6,098 nt of DNA from JAZGAE01 sp036475545 (lineage in GTDB: Bacteria; Pseudomonadota; Alphaproteobacteria; DATDPM01). The DNA lies in contig JAZGAE010000145.1 in NCBI GenBank assembly GCA_036475545.1, forward strand, positions 1 through 6,098, read 5' to 3'. This document shows, piece after piece, positions 1 through 6,065 of this stretch (position 1 is its first letter; each line of letters begins with the position of its first letter). The position numbers were made by a program, and so were the translations under genes. The notes under the pieces were generated by a model. It worked only from the letters and a program-made list of their open reading frames with translations, made no database searches and was not told where the DNA came from.

Positions 1-783
1 CAGAAGCTCGGCCGGATCGTGGTGTTTGTCGGCAGCCGCGGGGGGGCCGGGGCGAGCACGCTGGCCATGAACTGCGCCTGGCTGATGGCCCACGAACAGG
101 AACTGCGCGTCGCCCTCGTCGACCTCGACCTTCAGTTCGGCACGCTGGCCCTCAACCTCGATATCGAGCCCAGCCATGGCTTGGTCGAGGCGCTCCAGAA
201 CCCCAGCCGCATCGACGGCCTCTTCATCGCCAGCGCCATGGTGAACGAGAGCGAGCAGCTGTTCGTGCTCGCCAGCGAGGAGCCGATCGACGTGGCGGTC
301 TCCTTCAATGCGGAGGCGATCGATCTTCTCTTCGACGAAATGCGCGAGACCTTCGATTGCATCGTGGTCGACCTGCCCCGCGGCAATCTCGTCCAAAGCC
401 GGGCTCTCCTGGCGAAGGCCGCAGAGGTCGGCGTGGTGTGCGACCTGTCGTTGCCCTGCGTGCGCGATACCATGTGCGTCCTCTCCTTCCTCAAGGAGGC
501 CGCCGGTGACGCCAATGTGTCGGTGATCGCCAACCGGGTCCGGCGAGGGGCCAAGGGGCAGATCTCGAAGCGGGACTTCGAGCGCGGCATCGAGACCGGC
601 ATCGATTTCGTCATCCCCGACGACGCCAAGGCGGCGACCGCCAGCGCCAACGCCGGCAAGCCGCTCCCCGCCGTGGCCAAGCGCTCAGGGATCGTTCAGG
701 CGCTGCGCAAGCTGGAGCTGCGGCTGTCCGGCTTGTCCGAGCCCAAACGCGGGATCCTGTTCGGGAAGCGCGGGACGGCGTGA
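1..783 (+). CDS. cpaE: CpaE/TadZ-type Tad pilus localisation ATPase (5' end outside window)
   Basis: The frame is open from the first base and gives 260 residues ending at TGA 781-783. Family members are usually over 400 residues with an N-terminal receiver-like domain, so that domain must lie upstream and only the MinD/ParA-like ATPase domain is seen. The P-loop region (window residues 11-20) reads GSRGGAGAST, a deviant Walker A in which both usual lysines are replaced (Arg and Ala). The A' motif VALVDLDLQFG (residues 37-47), characteristic of CpaE, and a Walker B-like strand CIVVDLPR (120-127) follow. In Caulobacter, CpaE is a cytoplasmic protein needed for polar positioning of the pilus machine; TadZ proteins do the same job elsewhere. 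It is first in a coupled run cpaE-cpaF-tadB-tadC. An internal GTG at 19-21 should not be taken as the start, since it sits on the beta-strand that leads into the P-loop. The lost lysines suggest weak or no ATP hydrolysis, which is inference. Confidence 0.93.
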   Translation, partial: QKLGRIVVFVGSRGGAGASTLAMNCAWLMAHEQELRVALVDLDLQFGTLALNLDIEPSHGLVEALQNPSRIDGLFIASAMVNESEQLFVLASEEPIDVAVSFNAEAIDLLFDEMRETFDCIVVDLPRGNLVQSRALLAKAAEVGVVCDLSLPCVRDTMCVLSFLKEAAGDANVSVIANRVRRGAKGQISKRDFERGIETGIDFVIPDDAKAATASANAGKPLPAVAKRSGIVQALRKLELRLSGLSEPKRGILFGKRGTA

Positions 784-791
784 GGGATGGG
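782..791 (+). promoter_or_regulatory. Ribosome binding site that decides the cpaF start
   Basis: A purine-rich GAGGGA at 782-787 overlaps the cpaE stop and lies 4-5 bases before ATG 792. The alternative GTG at 780-782, which overlaps the cpaE TGA, has only a poorer GGGA-type sequence upstream. The ATG start also gives the MFNKR opening, similar to many CpaF proteins (MFGKR-like). Both starts are in the same frame and differ by four residues. Confidence 0.6.
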
Positions 792-2516
792 ATGTTCAAC
801 AAGCGGGGACCCGAGAGCATAAGCCGCGATCGCCTTGCCGCCACCAAGCGGTACGGCTATTCCGCTGCACCGACGGCGCCCCGGGAAGTGCCCCCCGGCG
901 CCCCCAAGGCCGGCAGCCGGGAGCCCGGCTCCGCCGGCATCGAAGACATCCGCGACTCGCTGCGTTCGATCGTGACGGAAGAGATCGAAGGCGCGGCGGC
1001 GCTGTCGCTTCCGCGCGACGAGCTTGCCGCGCGCATCGGCGCGATTGTCGACGACTTCCTCACCAACGAGAACCTCGCGGTCCGGCCCCTGGAGCAGCGC
1101 GGGCTCGTGAGCGTCCTGCTCAACGATCTGCTCGCGGAGGCGCGGCGCCGCCGGCTCGAGTCGGAATCGCCGCCGGGGGCCTCGGAGGCGCCGCCATCGC
1201 CGTCGTCTTCCTCACCGCCGCCGCAGGCTGCCGCGGGCCCGGGCGGCCGCACGGCGAGCAAGGCCAGCGTCGAGGAGGCGGTGTCCCGCATCCGGCCGAT
1301 CCTCATGAACCGGATCGACGTCGTCGCCGCGTCGCAAATGCCGCGCGAGGAAATCGCCCAGCAGATCGGCGAGATCGTCACCGAGATCCTGGCCGAGGAG
1401 AAGCTCCAGCTGAATTCGCTCGAGCAGCGCGACCTGGTGACCATATTTTTCAACGACATGCTGGGGCTGGGGCCTCTGGAGCCGCTTCTGGCCGACGACA
1501 GCGTGACCGACATCATGGTCAACGGGGCCAAGCAGGTCTATATCGAGCGCGGCGGCAAGCTGACGCTGACCGACATCGAGTTCCGCAACAACCAGCACGT
1601 CATGAACATCGCCACCCGCATCGTCACCAAGATCGGGCGGCGAGTCGACGAGTCCAGCCCGCTGGTGGACGCCCGCCTCGAGGACGGCAGCCGCGTCAAC
1701 GTCATCATTCCGCCGCTGGCGATCGACGGCCCCTCCATCTCCATCCGCAAGTTCGCCAAGAAGGGCTTCTCCCTCGACGTGATGGTCCGCCAGGGGAATC
1801 TCTCGCCGGAGATGGCGACGGTGCTGAAGATCGCGGCGCGCTCGCGCCTCAACATCCTGATTTCCGGCGGCACGGGCTCGGGCAAGACGACACTTCTGAA
1901 CTCGCTGTCGCAGATGATCGACGTCGGGGAACGTATCGTCACCATCGAGGACGCCGCCGAGCTGCAGCTTCAGCAGCCGCACGTGGTTCGCCTCGAGACC
2001 CGGCCGCCCAACCTGGAAGGCCAGGGCGAGGTCACCATGCGGGACCTGGTGAAGAACGCGCTCAGAATGCGGCCCGACCGCATCATCCTGGGCGAGGTGC
2101 GCGGAACCGAGGCGGTGGACATGCTCCAGGCCATGAACACGGGGCACGAAGGCTCGCTCGGCACGATCCACGCGAACCGCCCGCGCGAGGCCCTGACCCG
2201 CCTCGAGAACATGATCGGCATGGCCGGCATCAATCTGCCTGCAAAGGCGGTGCGCACCCAGATCGCGGCCGCGATCGACGTGATCGTGCAGATCGCCCGC
2301 ATGCGCGACGGCATGCGCCGCGTGGTCAACATCATGGAAATCGTGGGGATGGAGGGCGACGTCATCACCACGCAGGACCTGTTCTCCTTCAAGTACGAGG
2401 GCGAGGCGAGCGACGGGACGTTGCTGGGCACCTTCGAGTCCACCGGCCTCAGGCCCCACTTCACCCCGAAGGCCGCGTACTTCGGCCTCGACCGGGCGCT
2501 CCTGGAAGCGCTGTGA
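792..2516 (+). CDS. cpaF: Tad pilus assembly ATPase CpaF (TadA, T2SSE family) with a duplicated N-terminal domain
   Basis: This 574-residue secretion ATPase of the type II/IV family is the cytoplasmic hexameric motor that powers Flp pilin assembly. Motifs, numbered from ATG 792: IMVNG at 241-245, Walker A GGTGSGKT at 359-366, Asp box VTIEDAAELQL at about 383-393, Walker B IILGEVRG at 431-438 with Glu435, and His box GHEGSLGTIHAN at 451-462. All catalytic motifs look intact. CpaF proteins are commonly around 450-500 residues. The extra length comes from an N-terminal helical domain present twice: residues ~53-116 and ~163-226 align without gaps at a constant offset of 110. Shared pieces include PR[DE]E, IG.IV, LEQR.LV and ND.L. 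A Ser/Pro/Ala-rich linker (~127-150) separates them. An alternative GTG start at 780 would add four residues. The stop TGA 2514-2516 overlaps the tadB start. Confidence 0.96.
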   Translation: MFNKRGPESISRDRLAATKRYGYSAAPTAPREVPPGAPKAGSREPGSAGIEDIRDSLRSIVTEEIEGAAALSLPRDELAARIGAIVDDFLTNENLAVRPLEQRGLVSVLLNDLLAEARRRRLESESPPGASEAPPSPSSSSPPPQAAAGPGGRTASKASVEEAVSRIRPILMNRIDVVAASQMPREEIAQQIGEIVTEILAEEKLQLNSLEQRDLVTIFFNDMLGLGPLEPLLADDSVTDIMVNGAKQVYIERGGKLTLTDIEFRNNQHVMNIATRIVTKIGRRVDESSPLVDARLEDGSRVNVIIPPLAIDGPSISIRKFAKKGFSLDVMVRQGNLSPEMATVLKIAARSRLNILISGGTGSGKTTLLNSLSQMIDVGERIVTIEDAAELQLQQPHVVRLETRPPNLEGQGEVTMRDLVKNALRMRPDRIILGEVRGTEAVDMLQAMNTGHEGSLGTIHANRPREALTRLENMIGMAGINLPAKAVRTQIAAAIDVIVQIARMRDGMRRVVNIMEIVGMEGDVITTQDLFSFKYEGEASDGTLLGTFESTGLRPHFTPKAAYFGLDRALLEAL

Positions 2517-3529
2517 TGGGCGAGGCGGGGATTCTCTTCGCCGACGTCAACGCGCTCGGCGGGCTCGTGTTCCTGGGCGCCCTGGTGGCGATCAGCATCG
2601 TCGGCGTGGCCGTCTTCGGCGGGCAGGAGGCGGCGCGGCGGCGGATCCGCGGACGGGTCGGACGCATCCGCGATCGATGGATGGGAGGCGACGACGAGGA
2701 GTCGGTCGCGCGCCTCAAGCGCACGGTCACGGACAGCGGGATCCCCACCCTGGATAAGCTCATCAAGCGCGTGGTCCCGCCGCCGGCGCAGTTGCGCCAG
2801 CGCCTGGTGCGCACCGGCCGCAGAATCACCCTCGGGGAATACGTGCTCTCCAACCTGTTGCTGGGCGCGATCACCGCGACCGCCGTCACGGCCTACTTTT
2901 CGGTGTCCGCCGCCGTGGCGACGCCGATTGGCATCGTCGTCGGCGTCGGGCTCCCCTATCTGGTGGTGGGGAGCATGGCGAGGCGGCGCATGACGCGGTT
3001 CCTGAAGCTGTTTCCCGACGCCATCGACCTCATCGTGCGCGGCCTCAAGTCCGGCCTTCCGGTGACGGAATCGATCACCATCGTCGGCCAGGAGTTGGAC
3101 GAACCGGTGGGAGGAGAGTTCCGCCGCATCGGCGATGCCATGAAGATCGGACAACCGCTGGAGGAGGCCCTGTGGGACGCGGCCGGCCGCATCCCGCTGA
3201 CCGATTTCCAGTTCTTCGTGATCGGCCTGGCGGTGCAGAAGGAGACCGGCGGCAATCTCGCGGAGACGCTCCAGAACCTTTCCAACGTGCTGCGCAGCCG
3301 CCGACAGATGAAAATGAAGGTCCGGTCCATGTCGTCGGAGGCGCGGGCCAGCGCCTACATCATCGGCGCGCTGCCCTTCATCCTGGGCGTCATCATCTAC
3401 ATGATGAACCCGGATTACTCATTGATGCTGTTCGAAGACCCGCGGGGCCAGTTCCTGGTCGGGGCCGGGCTTACCTGGCTCGTCATCGGCGCCGCCGTCA
3501 TGGCGAAGATGGTGCGGTTCGAGATATGA
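2516..3529 (+). CDS. tadB: Tad pilus inner-membrane platform protein TadB (T2SSF family)
   Basis: This 337-residue integral membrane protein belongs to the GspF-related T2SSF family. With TadC it forms the inner-membrane platform on which CpaF acts. Hydrophobic segments lie at about 14-35, 110-130, 133-153, 280-298 and 312-332. The T2SSF core lies between the third and fourth, with FPDAIDLIVRGLKSGLP near 166-182 and ETGGNLAETLQNLSNVLR near 243-260, both typical of TadB. I chose ATG 2516, which shares its A with the cpaF stop (TGATG, translational coupling). GTG 2513 is directly upstream in the same frame and would add one residue. GGAAG 2503-2507 may serve as a weak ribosome site. Length and order (after cpaF, before tadC) match the family. 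It is distinguished from TadC by the N-terminal membrane segment, the charged linker at 39-70 and its gene position. Confidence 0.94.
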   Translation: MGEAGILFADVNALGGLVFLGALVAISIVGVAVFGGQEAARRRIRGRVGRIRDRWMGGDDEESVARLKRTVTDSGIPTLDKLIKRVVPPPAQLRQRLVRTGRRITLGEYVLSNLLLGAITATAVTAYFSVSAAVATPIGIVVGVGLPYLVVGSMARRRMTRFLKLFPDAIDLIVRGLKSGLPVTESITIVGQELDEPVGGEFRRIGDAMKIGQPLEEALWDAAGRIPLTDFQFFVIGLAVQKETGGNLAETLQNLSNVLRSRRQMKMKVRSMSSEARASAYIIGALPFILGVIIYMMNPDYSLMLFEDPRGQFLVGAGLTWLVIGAAVMAKMVRFEI

Positions 3530-4509
3530 ACGTCGCCGAGTTTCTACCCGCCAGCGTCACGCTGGACGACGCCATGGTCGCGATGGCCGGGGTCGCCGCG
3601 CTGTTCACCGTGCTGGCGGTGTGGCATGGGCTGTTGGTCCGCGATCCCCTGGGGGCCCGCATCAAGGGTCTTGCCCAGCGGCGCGAGCAGCTCCTGAGCG
3701 TGATGAAGGCGCCGCGCCGACATCCGCAGCGGCTGCGCGGCGTCGGGTTCATGCACGAGGTGGTGAAACGCCTCAACCTGGTGCGCCAGAACCGGGCCAG
3801 GACGCTGGCCGACAGGCTGGCCAGGGCCGGATGGCGCTCGGGGGACGCGGCGGTGATTTATCTCTTCTTCAAACTCAGCACCCCGGTGCTGTTCGGCATC
3901 GCCGCCGCGGTGCTGCTTTACGGCGTGGAGATGTACAACCTGCCCCCGCTGACGCGCCTGGGGGCCCTTCTGATCAGCATCGGCGTCGGGCTCTACGCTC
4001 CGGACGTCTTCGTCAAGAATTCCACCGACAAGCGCCGCCACCAGCTCCGCAAGGGGCTGCCGGACGCCCTCGACCTCATGGTGATCTGCGCCGAGGCGGG
4101 CCTCAGCCTCGATGCCTCGCTCAAACGGGTCTCCAAGGAAATGGCGCGCTCGCAAGCCGAGATCGCCGAGGAATTCGGGCTCACCGCGGTGGAGCTCGGC
4201 TTTCTGCCCGACCGCAGCATGGCCCTCAAGAACCTCACCAGGCGCACTGACCTGCCGAGCATCCGCGCCGTCATCAACACGCTCACCCAGACCGAGCGCT
4301 ACGGCACGCCGCTGGCGCAAAGCTTGCGCGTGCTCGCCGCCGAGTTCCGCACCGAGCGGCTGATGAGGGCGGAGGAAAAGGCGGCGCGCCTGCCGGCGAC
4401 GCTGACCGTGCCGATGATCTTCTTCATCCTGCCGCCCCTCTTCGTCGTGCTGCTCGGCCCGGGCGTGCTCAGGTTCATCGACAGCCTCACCGGCACCGGA
4501 CTGGGCTGA
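3526..4509 (+). CDS. tadC: Tad pilus inner-membrane platform protein TadC (T2SSF family)
   Basis: This 327-residue membrane protein is the second platform subunit and presumably pairs with TadB to couple CpaF to pilin extrusion. Hydrophobic segments lie at about 16-37, 118-134, 144-163 and 293-313. The T2SSF domain runs from LPDALDLMVICAEAGLSLD (178-196) to QTERYGTPLAQSLRVLAAE (255-273), and both stretches are typical of TadC. ATG 3526 overlaps the tadB stop by four bases (ATGA), so translation is probably coupled. The same frame stays open upstream to 3172, but that part lies inside tadB and has no TadC character, so the longer form is rejected. It is the last gene of the + strand run. No tadD-like TPR gene follows, and the next gene is convergent. 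Confidence 0.94.
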   Translation: MNVAEFLPASVTLDDAMVAMAGVAALFTVLAVWHGLLVRDPLGARIKGLAQRREQLLSVMKAPRRHPQRLRGVGFMHEVVKRLNLVRQNRARTLADRLARAGWRSGDAAVIYLFFKLSTPVLFGIAAAVLLYGVEMYNLPPLTRLGALLISIGVGLYAPDVFVKNSTDKRRHQLRKGLPDALDLMVICAEAGLSLDASLKRVSKEMARSQAEIAEEFGLTAVELGFLPDRSMALKNLTRRTDLPSIRAVINTLTQTERYGTPLAQSLRVLAAEFRTERLMRAEEKAARLPATLTVPMIFFILPPLFVVLLGPGVLRFIDSLTGTGLG

Positions 4510-4535
4510 GGCCCGCCCCGCCCTTCGCCGCGCCG

Positions 4536-4549
4536 CCGGCCTCGGCCGG
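4536..4549 (+). other. GC-only hairpin just after tadC
   Basis: The arms ccggcc and ggccgg are separated by two bases and lie 27 bases after the tadC stop. It could slow polymerase or shield the 3' end of the mRNA, but no T-run follows, so it is not a standard intrinsic terminator. The tight two-base loop means the outer pairs would form and the inner ones open. Confidence 0.3.
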
Positions 4550-4579
4550 TCGCGACCCAATCCGATGCAACCAGGATCT

Positions 4580-4603
4580 TAGAGCATAATCCGGTCAGGT
4601 TGA
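4580..4603 (+). repeat. Copy 1 of a 24-base direct repeat in the tadC/regulator gap
   Basis: These 24 bases begin tagagcataatccgg and end tcaggttga. They are identical to 6066-6089 and in the same orientation, with starts 1,486 bases apart. The match stops on both sides (different bases at 4579 and 6065, then ggggg versus aaccc). Exact identity in non-coding DNA at this spacing is far beyond chance. The sequence resembles short dispersed intergenic repeats ('agagcat.atccgg') known from alphaproteobacteria; that resemblance is from memory. It lies between two convergent genes and could be part of a larger, diverged repeat. Confidence 0.8.
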
Positions 4604-4671
4604 GGGGGCTTGGGCCTTGTCTGTGGGTCGGAGGGAACGCGGGGGTGGGGCCCGGCGGCTTCCGGGGCCGG

Positions 4672-5322
4672 CTACGCCTGCCAGCCGAGCTGCATCGCGA
4701 TCTTGACCGCCTGGGTGCGGTTGGAAGCGCCGAGCTTGCGGAAGATTCCCCTGAGATGGAGCTTGACCGTCACTTCCTGGATTCCCAGCCCCTCGGCGAT
4801 TTTCTTGTTGGTGAGCCCCCCGGTCGTCAAAAGTTCCAGGACGTCCCGTTCGCGGTTGGTGAGCGCATTCAGGGGGCTTTCGGGAGAAAACGCGTCGCGC
4901 GCGCTGACGGCGCCGCCCGCCCCGCCCTTCGAGATGACCGTGGACGGGAGATAGGTCTCGCCCGCGAGAATGAGCCGAAGCGCGCTGGTCATGCCGGAGG
5001 CGGAGAGCGTCTTCGGGATCACCCCTGCGGCGCCCCGCTGGATGGCGCTGAGGATGTCGTCGCGCTGAATCACCCCGGAGAGTATCACCGTAGGCACATC
5101 CGGGAACCGTTCGCGCATGACCTCGAGCCCGGACAGGCGATTCATCCCGGGCATCTGAAGGTCGAGAATGATGAGATCCAGGGAGTCCGCCTTGGAGGCC
5201 TGGTCGAGCGCCTCGGAGAAGGTGCCGGCCTCGATCACCCGTGTGTCAGGCTCGATTTTCTCGAGGTAGAACTTGAGCGTCTCCCTGACCAGATCATGGT
5301 CATCCGCCAGGAGTATTTCCAC
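4672..5322 (-). CDS. NarL/FixJ-type response regulator with LuxR-type HTH
   Basis: This 216-residue two-component response regulator has a receiver domain at about 1-120: acidic pair Asp7-Asp8, phospho-acceptor Asp54 in LDLQMPG, switch Ser82 and Lys104 in PK, all present. A ~30-residue linker follows, then a LuxR/NarL DNA-binding domain at about 152-212 (LTNRERDVLELL, then TVKLHLRGIFRKLGASNRTQAV). It should bind DNA after phosphorylation. The start is GTG 5322. In-frame TGA at 5350-5352 closes the frame upstream, no ATG lies between, and AGGGAGAGGG (5326-5335) gives a good ribosome site. It is convergent with tadC, and no histidine kinase is in the window, so its kinase is encoded elsewhere. 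Regulators of this type near tad loci often act on pilus or surface genes; a link here is inference. No standard gene name can be assigned. Confidence 0.93.
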   Translation of the reverse strand: MEILLADDHDLVRETLKFYLEKIEPDTRVIEAGTFSEALDQASKADSLDLIILDLQMPGMNRLSGLEVMRERFPDVPTVILSGVIQRDDILSAIQRGAAGVIPKTLSASGMTSALRLILAGETYLPSTVISKGGAGGAVSARDAFSPESPLNALTNRERDVLELLTTGGLTNKKIAEGLGIQEVTVKLHLRGIFRKLGASNRTQAVKIAMQLGWQA

Positions 5323-5325
5323 GGG

Positions 5326-5335
5326 CCCTCTCCCT
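5326..5335 (-). promoter_or_regulatory. Ribosome binding site of the response regulator
   Basis: On the - strand this reads AGGGAGAGGG. The AGGGAG core (5330-5335) ends seven bases before the GTG start at 5322-5320. It supports GTG as the start, because the only upstream room in frame (5323-5349) has no ATG or GTG. Confidence 0.7.
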
Positions 5336-5356
5336 AGGTTGGCGGCCTTTCAGCCT

Positions 5357-5511
5357 TGGGTAGTGTCCCAGTTTGAAATTCCTGTCAGCATTTTTCGGCC
5401 AAATACCCCTGGAACACGGACCATCGAACCAACGAAAGCCCCGGCAGACCCCCGCCTATGGGGCTTTTTGCATGGCCGACTCTTGGTAAGTCCAATTTGG
5501 GACATTACCCA
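5357..5511. mobile_element. MITE-like element with 18-base terminal inverted repeats
   Basis: The left end (5357-5374, tgggtagtgtcccagttt) and the reverse complement of the right end (5494-5511, tgggtaatgtcccaaatt) match at 15 of 18 positions, with the outermost TGGGTA and the TGTCCCA block conserved. The 155 bp between the outer ends encode no transposase, so this looks like a non-autonomous miniature element mobilised in trans, or a solo relic. I see no clear target-site duplication: the flanks cagcct and gcttcg agree only partly. It sits 34 bases upstream of the regulator start codon and holds a + strand terminator-like hairpin. I cannot assign the parent IS family. An alternative is a large regulatory hairpin in the regulator leader. 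Confidence 0.6.
5435..5469 (+). terminator. Terminator-like hairpin with T-run inside the MITE-like element
   Basis: The arms aaagcccc (5435-5442) and ggggcttt (5460-5467) pair perfectly over 8 bp, an inner ggc/gcc pairing (5443-5445 with 5454-5456) extends the stem, and the T-run is 5465-5469. This is a standard intrinsic terminator on the + strand. It has no gene in front of it, so it probably belongs to the element itself, where it would block + strand transcripts reading through. On the - strand, the direction of the regulator, no T-run follows the stem, so regulator transcription should not be stopped by it. Confidence 0.6.
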
Positions 5512-5538
5512 GCTTCGCCGCCCTCCGGCACGAGTCAA

Positions 5539-5576
5539 GCCAAAATAACCACACTCCGCGTCTGGTTTATTTCGGC
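5539..5576. repeat. Imperfect inverted repeat (hairpin) between the MITE-like element and the AT-rich island
   Basis: Positions 5539-5551 (gccaaaataacca) pair with 5563-5576 (tggtttatttcggc) over 12 base pairs, with one mismatch and one bulged T, around an 11-base loop. No T-run follows on either strand, so it is not an intrinsic terminator. It would lie in the 5' leader of the regulator mRNA if the promoter at 5655-5684 is used, so it may be a leader structure or an operator. Confidence 0.4.
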
Positions 5577-5640
5577 CGAGCCCATAGACCAACCAGAAAC
5601 GACTTACCGATAGGGCCGTTCTCGACCGCGCCAGTCGCGG

Positions 5641-5800
5641 CGATCAAGGAAATTAGTATACCATACACTGAATTCACATGTTAACAACCTAACGACTATT
5701 TGGCAACGACTCGAATATAATACGAGAGTATGTAGTTCCTATACTATCGTATAAATGAATAACCAAGTTATTTTATAACTTTAACTAAAAATTCATTGGC
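5641..5800. other. AT-rich island (about 31% GC) packed with short palindromes
   Basis: By my count 49 of these 160 bases are G or C, in a window that is otherwise strongly GC-rich. No protein gene is visible in it. It holds palindromes tgaattca (5669-5676) and tgttaaca (5679-5686), inverted repeats tatac/gtata (5740-5753) and aataac/gttatt (5758-5772), and longer-range arms aatgaat (5754-5760) with attcatt (5791-5797). It is best read as a control region serving the regulator on the - strand and possibly a + strand transcript to the right. Such islands in GC-rich genomes are often bound by MucR/Ros or nucleoid proteins, but no binding site can be proven here. Confidence 0.65.
5655..5684 (-). 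promoter_or_regulatory. Candidate sigma-70-type promoter directed at the response regulator
   Basis: Read on the - strand, the -35 box is TTAACA (5684-5679, 5 of 6 to consensus) and the -10 box is TATACT (5660-5655, 5 of 6). The spacer is 18 bases, and TGG directly before the -10 gives an extended -10. Transcription would begin near 5648 and produce a leader of about 325 bases that crosses the MITE-like element before the GTG at 5322. The -35 box lies in palindrome tgttaaca, the spacer contains tgaattca, and gtatac (5656-5661) overlaps the -10, so repressor or autoregulatory control is plausible. No other - strand promoter closer to the gene looked as good. Confidence 0.5.
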
Positions 5801-6019
5801 CCGGGTCAGTCTTCCCGAACATACTCGGCAACAAGGGAGCCGCAGGAGCACGCACCCGGTCCAGCCAGGCGACCCGCCCTCACCGCAACCGACCCGTCCC
5901 TCTGGCGACAACCGCCTCGCCTTACTCAGGGCGTGCCGCCCCCCGGGCTCCCGCGTTCGCAAACGGCTTCTCGACGTCCCGGTCCCAGCCCTTTTGGCTA
6001 GGCCGGCGCGGGCGAGAGA
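5801..6019 (+). other. GC-rich stretch without a recognisable gene, ahead of an intrinsic terminator
   Basis: Between the AT-rich island and the terminator at 6020-6058 the + strand is C-rich and has no convincing coding region. The open frames on both strands are rich in Arg and Pro, lack a ribosome site and resemble nothing I know. The ordering of AT-rich possible promoter region, about 220 bases, then a strong terminator fits a small non-coding RNA gene on the + strand. Small local stems are visible, such as cgtt/aacg around 5952-5965. It does not show the conserved cores of RNase P RNA, tmRNA, 4.5S RNA or 6S RNA that I looked for. It is equally possible that the terminator is a solitary relic. 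Confidence 0.25.
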
Positions 6020-6058
6020 AACGGGGCGGCGTGACCCCTCCGCCGCCCCGTTCTTTTT
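6020..6058 (+). terminator. Strong Rho-independent terminator
   Basis: The arms aacggggcggcg (6020-6031) and cgccgccccgtt (6041-6052) pair perfectly over 12 bp around a 9-base loop, followed by C and six T (6054-6059). This is one of the clearest structures in the window and works on the + strand only. No good protein gene ends just before it, so it must end an unrecognised transcript, act as a barrier, or be left over. It lies 7 bases before the second copy of the direct repeat. Confidence 0.85.
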
Positions 6059-6065
6059 TCCCTTC

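Noticed and set aside
1212..2459. Long 415-residue open frame on the - strand opposite cpaF
   Set aside because: The composition is His/Asp/Arg/Leu-rich as expected of a high-GC antisense frame, and it lies wholly across the well-supported cpaF.
3172..3525. Open frame extending TadC upstream inside tadB
   Set aside because: The extra 118 residues overlap tadB out of frame, are Arg/Pro/His-rich, and do not resemble TadC. ATG 3526 with the ATGA overlap explains the start.
4651..4671. GC-rich hairpin just after the regulator stop as its terminator
   Set aside because: A short stem (about 5 bp plus 2 bp with a bulge) forms on the - strand, but no T-run follows, so it is not supported as an intrinsic terminator.
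4600..5337. 245-residue + strand open frame opposite the response regulator
   Set aside because: It is the antisense shadow of a regulator with full receiver and HTH motifs, and it begins inside the direct repeat without a ribosome site.
5350..5592. 80-residue - strand open frame across the MITE-like element
   Set aside because: It is formed largely by reading through the element and both of its inverted repeats. It has no recognisable domain and looks like a chance open frame.
5716..5721. Perfect TATAAT on the + strand as a promoter for a rightward transcript
   Set aside because: No acceptable -35 box lies 16-18 bases upstream and no extended -10 TG is present. In AT-rich DNA the hexamer alone is weak evidence, so it is mentioned only as support for the small RNA idea.
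5781..5795. CtrA-like site TTAA-N7-TTCA
   Set aside because: It matches 7 of 8 positions of the TTAA-N7-TTAA consensus, but in a 31% GC stretch such a match is expected by chance, and its position relative to a promoter is unclear.
5801..6060. Housekeeping RNA (RNase P RNA, tmRNA, 4.5S or 6S) before the terminator
   Set aside because: None of the conserved core sequences I would recognise, such as the GAGGAAAGTCC of RNase P RNA or the GGTCCGGAAGG-type core of 4.5S RNA, is present on either strand.
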